Source of the DNA: Clostridia bacterium
GTDB lineage: Bacteria; Bacillota; Clostridia; Christensenellales; Borkfalkiaceae
NCBI GenBank assembly: GCA_017628935.1
Contig: JAGBYC010000139.1
Coordinates: 1-7,694, forward strand
DNA length: 7,694 nucleotides
Direction of reading: 5' to 3'
The notes under the pieces are model-generated. The model searched no databases and was not told where the DNA came from. It saw nothing but the letters and a program-made list of their open reading frames with translations. Positions 1 to 5,300 of the stretch are shown here, piece by piece. The stretch's first letter is position 1. Each line of letters begins with the position of its first letter. Made by a program: the position numbers and the translations under genes.

Positions 1-453
1 CACGGTATGAGTCAACGTGGTGGTAGCGTAGTAACTTACCTTAAATACGGCGAAAAAGTTCACTCTCCTATAATTGATAAGGGCGAGGCAGACGTTATTT
101 TGGCGTTTGAAGAACTTGAAGCGTATCGCGCTCTTCCTTTCCTTAAAAAAGATGGCAAAATTATAGTAAACACTCAAAATATTAATCCTATGCCAGTAAT
201 TACTGGTGTTGCAAAATACCCAGATAATATAGTTGAAAAACTTAAAGTAGCAGGTGAAGTTACGTCAGTTGACGCGTTAAGTTTAGCAACAAAAGCAGGT
301 AACATTAAGTCGGTTAACGTAGTTTTAATAGGTTTATACGCTAAAAATAGCGGTATTTCGTATGAAAAGTGGATTGAAACCATTAAGGCAACCGTTCCAC
401 CTAAATTCTTAGAAGTTAACTTAAAAGCCTTTCAATTAGGTTATTCGTACTAA
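1..453 (+). CDS. iorB: Indolepyruvate:ferredoxin oxidoreductase beta subunit (partial, 5' end outside window)
   Basis: This is the C-terminal part (about 150 residues) of the small subunit of indolepyruvate oxidoreductase. The cytoplasmic IorA/IorB enzyme oxidatively decarboxylates arylpyruvates (indolepyruvate, phenylpyruvate, hydroxyphenylpyruvate) to arylacetyl-CoA and reduces ferredoxin. The frame is open to base 1: His and Gly codons precede the Met at 7, giving HGMSQRGGSVV. That is the conserved internal GMSQRGG motif of IorB, so the Met at 7 is not the start. About 40 residues are missing, including the N-terminal Gly-rich GxGGQG loop. Further family-like segments are ADVILAFEELEA, the PMPVITGVAKYP stretch, and the C-terminal EVNLKAFQLGYSY. 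The stop is TAA. paaK follows 49 bases later on the same strand, as is common for ior operons of anaerobes; iorA is expected just upstream, outside the window. The POR-gamma family membership is secure, and the IOR assignment rests on the GMSQRGG motif and the paaK neighbour. Confidence 0.9.
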   Translation, partial: HGMSQRGGSVVTYLKYGEKVHSPIIDKGEADVILAFEELEAYRALPFLKKDGKIIVNTQNINPMPVITGVAKYPDNIVEKLKVAGEVTSVDALSLATKAGNIKSVNVVLIGLYAKNSGISYEKWIETIKATVPPKFLEVNLKAFQLGYSY

Positions 454-502
454 GCAACTTAAATTTAACTTTAAAATTTTTACTTAAAGAAGGTATACTA
501 AA

Positions 503-1816
503 ATGAACTCGTATTATTTTCAGCCTGAAATTGAAACTTTAAGCCGTGCTGAACTTGAAAAAATACAAAGTGAAAAACTTGTTTGGCAAGTAAAACGCAC
601 GTACGAAAACGTTGAATGTTTCCGTAATCGTATGGACGAAAAGGGCTTAAAGCCAGAAGATATTAAAGGAATTGAAGATTTACATAAACTTCCTTTCGCG
701 TATAAAAAAGACTTACGCGATTATTATCCATACGGCTTATTCGCAACCCCACTTTCTGAAATTAAGCGCGTGCACGCGTCTTCAGGAACAACTGGTAAGC
801 GTATAGTTGTAGGATATACTGAAAACGACCTTAAATTATGGGGAAAGTGCGTTGCACGTATTTTAACTGCTGCAGGCCTTACTAAAAACGACGTTGTTCA
901 AGTGTCGTTTGGCTACGGGTTGTTTACGGGTGGTTTAGGTTTAAATGCCGGCGTTGAAGAATTAGGCGCAACGGTAATACCTATGTCGTCTGGTAACACG
1001 GCGTTACAAATTCAAACTATGATTGATTTTGGCGCTACTTGTTTATGCTGTACGCCTTCTTATGCGTTATATTTAGCAGAAGAAATTGAAAAACTTGGCG
1101 TTAAAAATCAACTTAAACTTAAAGCAGGTATTTTTGGCGCAGAACCTTGGACTGAAAGTATGCGTGCCGAAATTGAACAAAAACTTGGCATTAAGGCATA
1201 CGATATTTACGGTTTAAGTGAAATTATGGGTCCGGGTGTATCTTACGAATGTGAATGCCAAGCAGGTATGCATATTTGTGAAGATAACTTTATTGCCGAA
1301 ATTATCGACCCTGAAACTTTAGAAGTTTTACCTTACGGGCAAGAGGGCGAACTTGTTTTCACAACTATCACTAAAGAAGGTTTCCCTGTAATTAGGTATA
1401 GAACGCGTGATATTTGTTCGCTTAACGCAGAGCCTTGCAAGTGTGGTAGAACGCATATTCGTATGAACAAACCTCAAGGTAGAACAGACGATATGCTTAT
1501 TATCCGTGGCGTAAACGTCTTCCCATCACAAATTGAAGAAGTTTTACTTAACGTTTCTGGTGGCGAAATTACACCTAACTATCAAATTATAGTAGACCGT
1601 GTAAGCAACAACGATACCTTTGACGTTAACGTTGAAATGAGCGAAACTTTCTTTGCCGACGATATGAAGTCGATTGAAAAGTATGAAAAATTTATTGCTG
1701 AAAAACTTAAATCGACGCTTGGTATCGGCGTTAAAGTGCACCTTGTAAACCCTAAAACTATTACGCGTAGCGAAGGTAAAGCAAAACGCGTTATAGATAA
1801 TCGTAAATTACGTTAA
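503..1816 (+). CDS. paaK: Phenylacetate-CoA ligase family enzyme (aryl-CoA ligase, ANL superfamily)
   Basis: A 437-residue AMP-forming acyl-CoA synthetase of the PaaK type, full length for the family (about 430-440). These cytoplasmic enzymes activate phenylacetate or other arylacetates with ATP and CoA. Visible ANL motifs are the phosphate loop SSGTTGK (93-99), YGLSE (236-240), YRTRD (299-303), the hinge region GRTDDMLIIRGVNVFP (326-341), and a C-terminal SEGKAKR (423-429) that carries the candidate catalytic lysine. A Cys/His cluster (C250, C252, H257, C259, with C305, C312 and C314 later) may be a structural metal site; this is an inference from spacing. The start is supported by AAAGAAGG at 486-493, nine bases before ATG. 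It lies downstream of iorB and upstream of an ACT protein, so it probably acts on the arylacetyl-CoA/arylacetate pair of the IOR pathway. The sequence does not show whether it runs towards CoA-ester formation or towards ATP-yielding hydrolysis. The substrate could also be another aromatic acid. Confidence 0.93.
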   Translation: MNSYYFQPEIETLSRAELEKIQSEKLVWQVKRTYENVECFRNRMDEKGLKPEDIKGIEDLHKLPFAYKKDLRDYYPYGLFATPLSEIKRVHASSGTTGKRIVVGYTENDLKLWGKCVARILTAAGLTKNDVVQVSFGYGLFTGGLGLNAGVEELGATVIPMSSGNTALQIQTMIDFGATCLCCTPSYALYLAEEIEKLGVKNQLKLKAGIFGAEPWTESMRAEIEQKLGIKAYDIYGLSEIMGPGVSYECECQAGMHICEDNFIAEIIDPETLEVLPYGQEGELVFTTITKEGFPVIRYRTRDICSLNAEPCKCGRTHIRMNKPQGRTDDMLIIRGVNVFPSQIEEVLLNVSGGEITPNYQIIVDRVSNNDTFDVNVEMSETFFADDMKSIEKYEKFIAEKLKSTLGIGVKVHLVNPKTITRSEGKAKRVIDNRKLR

Positions 1817-1821
1817 GGAGG
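1815..1821 (+). promoter_or_regulatory. Ribosome binding site of the ACT gene overlapping the paaK stop codon
   Basis: AAGGAGG, a near-perfect Shine-Dalgarno sequence, starts inside the TAA stop of paaK (1814-1816) and lies six bases before the ATG at 1828. Ribosomes finishing paaK end on this site, so the two genes are probably translationally coupled and made in related amounts. Confidence 0.85.
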
Positions 1822-1827
1822 CATAAT

Positions 1828-2217
1828 ATGTATATAACTCAAGTTTCAGTTTTCGTTGAAAATAAATTTGGTCGTTTAAGCGAAATTTTAAACGAACTTA
1901 GTGAAAATAATATAAATATTCGCGCTCTTTCAATTGCCGAATCAAGTGAATTTGGCATTTTACGTATGATTGTAGACGATACGGAAAAAGCAAGCAAAGT
2001 TTTAAAGGAAAGTGGCGTTATTGTAAAAACGTCGCAAGTTATTGCAATTGATATTGACGATACTCCAGGTTGCCTTGCTAAAATTGTAGAAAAACTTAAA
2101 AACGGTGGCGTTTCAATTGAATATACTTACGCTTTCGTTGCAAAAGAAGAAAATTCGGCAAAAGTAGTTTTAAGAGTAGATAATACCGAAAAAGCTGAAG
2201 AAATTTTAAAAGCATAA
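1828..2217 (+). CDS. Tandem ACT-domain protein of the ior-paaK operon
   Basis: A stand-alone protein of 129 residues made of two ACT domains, roughly residues 3-67 and 69-129. Each opens with a beta strand followed by the ligand-loop pattern (ENKFGRLSEI at 11-20; DDTPGCLAKI near 76-85) and a helix. ACT domains usually bind amino acids at dimer interfaces. Small double-ACT proteins are often encoded next to paaK and ior genes, so sensing an aromatic amino acid and modulating the operon or the ligase is a reasonable inference; no DNA-binding or catalytic domain is present. Eleven bases separate it from paaK, with a shared stop/ribosome-binding region. The second domain ends at EKAEEILKA, in the last helix, so its final beta strand appears to be missing. 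Relatives of this type tend to be about 140 residues. This may be a natural short form or a C-terminal frameshift (see findings). Confidence 0.88.
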   Translation: MYITQVSVFVENKFGRLSEILNELSENNINIRALSIAESSEFGILRMIVDDTEKASKVLKESGVIVKTSQVIAIDIDDTPGCLAKIVEKLKNGGVSIEYTYAFVAKEENSAKVVLRVDNTEKAEEILKA

Positions 2218-2223
2218 AATTTA

Positions 2224-2253
2224 TTTACAAGCCTTAACCTAACTAATTATAAA
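2224..2253 (+). promoter_or_regulatory. Candidate sigma-A-type promoter for the giant lipoprotein gene
   Basis: In the 61-base gap after the ACT gene, TTTACA (2224-2229) and TATAAA (2248-2253) are separated by 18 bases and resemble -35 and -10 boxes. Transcription would start near 2260, leaving a leader of about 20 bases that holds the GGAGAAA ribosome binding site (2270-2276) before the ATG at 2279. No convincing terminator lies in this gap, so read-through from the ior-paaK-ACT operon is also possible. The AT-rich context makes chance matches likely. Confidence 0.4.
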
Positions 2254-2278
2254 AATCGTTTTTACTAATGGAGAAAAT

Positions 2279-2365
2279 ATGAAAGCATACGTTAAAGATT
2301 TTATAATTAAATTACTTGCATTAATCGTAGTAATTTCTACTACGTTACTTATAGGCGTGGCTTGT
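2279..2365 (+). other. Lipoprotein signal peptide and lipobox
   Basis: Codons 1-29 encode a short basic N-region (K2, K6, K11), a hydrophobic core, and the lipobox-like GVAC with the lipidated Cys at residue 29 (2363-2365). The -3 position is Gly instead of the usual Leu, which is tolerated but not ideal. The KKEDPTPPP stretch that follows looks like a typical lipoprotein tether. The mature protein is therefore expected on the outer face of the cytoplasmic membrane. Confidence 0.85.
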
Positions 2366-5300
2366 AAGAAAGAAGACCCAACTCCACCACCACACGTATG
2401 CAGTTATTCTATTAAAACAGTTGTTAGTCCTACGTGTACCGAGCAAGGCTACACTTTATACGAGTGTACTTGTGGTAAGAATTATAAAGATAATTTCGTT
2501 GATATGTTAGGTCACAACACTCACGAAGAAAAAGTAAACGAAATTAAAGCAACTTGTACAACTGGTGGTAGTTACGATATCGTTATATATTGTGACGTTT
2601 GTAACGAAGAAATAAATCGCAATACTATCGAGGTTAAAAAACTTGGCCATAATTTAAGCGAATACGTATCTAATAACGACGCTACTTGTTATCAAAACGG
2701 CACTAAAACTGCAACTTGTAAACGTACGGGTTGTAATTATAGTAAAACGGAAACTGACGATGGTAGTATGCTTAGCCATAATTACCGTAAAACGGTAATT
2801 TTACCTACGTGTACCGAACAAGGCTATACTTTAAACGAGTGTAATGGTTGTAGTTATAAATTTAAAGATAATTTCGTTGCTCCGTTAGGTCATAGTCCTG
2901 CCGTAACAAGCGTTATAATTGAAAGTATGCCTACTTGCGAAACTAATGGTAAAGAAATTCAAATTTATACTTGTATCGAGTGTGAGGTTGAAACTTCAAG
3001 AACAACCGTTGAAACTGACGCTATCGGGCACGATTTTGTTAACTACGTAAGTGATAATAACGCAACTTGTTTAGGTAACGGCACTAAAACTGCAACTTGT
3101 GAAAACGGCTGTGGCAAAACTCATACGGTAGAATTAGAAAATAGCGCGTTAGGTCATACCTTTACTAACTACGTGTCAAACGGTGATGCTACTTGTACTG
3201 AAGACGGCACTAAAACTGCAACTTGTGAAAACGGTTGTGGTGTAACACATACGGTAGCCTATGAAAATAGTGCGTTAGGTCATACCTTTACTAATTACGT
3301 GTCGAACAGTGACGCAACTTGTTTAGGTAACGGCACCGAAACTGCTAAGTGTAATCGTTGTACCGTAACCCATACTAAAACTGAAGAAGATAGTGCAACT
3401 GGTCATACATATCAACAAAATGTAACGCCGGCAACTTGTTTTAATGGTGGTTTTACAACTTTTGTTTGCCATTGTATCGACACTTACGTAGGCAATTACG
3501 TGGACGCTTTAGGTCATGTGTTTACTAACTACGTATCAAACGGTGACGCTACTTGCTTAGGTAACGGCACAATGACGGCTACTTGCGACCGTGGTTGTGG
3601 CACTACCGATACGGTAGAAGACGTTAACGCCGTAGGTGAACACCAACCAAACGATTCGGTTAAAGAAAATAATCATCTTCCAACTTGTACTCAGTCAGGT
3701 AGTTTTGATAGAGTAATTTATTGTAACTTGTGTAAAGGCGAACTTTTACGCGAAACTATTACGGTTGACGCTACTGGACATAACTATCAAATTTATACAA
3801 TTAGTAAAAATGCTACTTGTGACGATAACGAAACTAAAACGTCAACTTGCGAAAACGGTTGTGGCGAAACTCACACCATAGAAATTCCTGGCACTGCGCT
3901 TGGTCATAACTACCAAACTTACGTTTATAATAACGACGCTACTTGCGTTAAAAACGCAACTAAAACGTCAACTTGCGAAAACGGTTGTGGTAAAACCTAC
4001 ACCGCTGAAATTCCTGGTACTGCGTTTGGTCATAACTATCAAACTTACGTTTATAATAACGACGCTACTTACGAAGCAGACGGTACTAAAACGGCAGTTT
4101 GTGAAAACGGCTGTGGCGAAACGGACACCGTTGTAGCCGAAGGAACTAAACTCAATTACAGCATAGGTTTAACATATTTACTTAATGCTGACGGTAAAAG
4201 CTATACTGTAACTTCAATAGGCGATTGTACTGACCTTAACGTCATAATTCCTGCTGTGTGGAAAGATAAACCGGTAACGGGCATAGGCAACAACGCGTTT
4301 AAAGATTTAAAAACTATAACAAGCGTAACCATACCTGATTCAGTTACGTCAATAGGTGCAGGAGCGTTTTATAACTGTACTAGCATAACTGAAATGGTAA
4401 TTCCTAACGGCGTTAGTGAAATTAAAACCCAAACTTTTGAATGGTGTATTAATTTAACTAAATTAGTTTTAGGTAGTGGAATAACCGAAGTTAACCAAAC
4501 GGCGTTTAAATACTGTTATAGGTTAGTTGAAGTTATAAATAACTCGCCATACGTAACGTTAAGCGTTGGTGGGGCAGACGGTTCGATAGGTTATTACGCG
4601 TTAAGCGTTTCTAACAACAACCCTAATTACGTAAGCAAGTTAGTTGTAGACGATAACGGCTTTGTTATTTACGTAGACGGTGACCAAAAAACGTTAGTAA
4701 ACTATTACGGCAACGGTGGTAACGTAACTATTCCTACGGGTGTAAGCGTAATTAAAAACCACGCAATGCATAATAAAGATGCCGTTATAAGCGTAACAAT
4801 GCCTTCTACCGTAACGCATATAGAAACTAACGCGTTTAGTTATATGGACGTATTAGAAAGGGTTGAAATAGGCAGGGGAGTTGTAGGTATCGACTCTCAA
4901 GCATTCCACGAATGTAAAAACTTAGTTACGGTAGACAACTATTCGCCTAACTTTAAAGTAAGTGCTGGCAGTGAAGACTATGGCGAACTTTGTAAGAACG
5001 CAACTAACGTTACAAACTTTAGAGAATACGTTGTTAAATACTATTTTGAAAACGAAGATGGCATCTACGTTGAAAATGAAGAATTTAAAACTATAAATTA
5101 CGCACCGATAGGCGAAGTTGTTACGGTTAGCGAAGAAGTGTATGGTAATTATTATTTCGTGCCAAGCGCATCAATTACACAAATAACTATTAACGATGCA
5201 GAAAGTTATAACGTATTAAAACTTTACTATAATCCTCATAAATTCGTGCCAACGGTAATTGCTCCTACGTGTAACGAAAAAGGCTACACCGTATATAATT

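Noticed and set aside
494..499. TATACT just before paaK as a -10 promoter box
   Set aside because: It lies between the ribosome binding site and the ATG, so transcription from it would start inside the gene and lose the ribosome binding site; paaK is better explained by read-through from iorB.
2250..2264. Palindrome TAAAAATCGTTTTTA upstream of the lipoprotein gene as a terminator
   Set aside because: The stem is only A-T pairs around a three-base loop, too weak for an intrinsic terminator; an AT-rich chance palindrome is more likely.
3900..4136. 78-residue open frame with internal repeats on the + strand
   Set aside because: It is the out-of-frame shadow of units 13 and 14 of the lipoprotein repeats; its repetitiveness follows from the duplicated DNA and it has no ribosome binding site.
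2393..4150. CRISPR array or non-coding satellite
   Set aside because: The repeats have no constant repeat/spacer pattern, stay in frame throughout and conserve protein features (Cys, His, Gly), so they are coding repeats.
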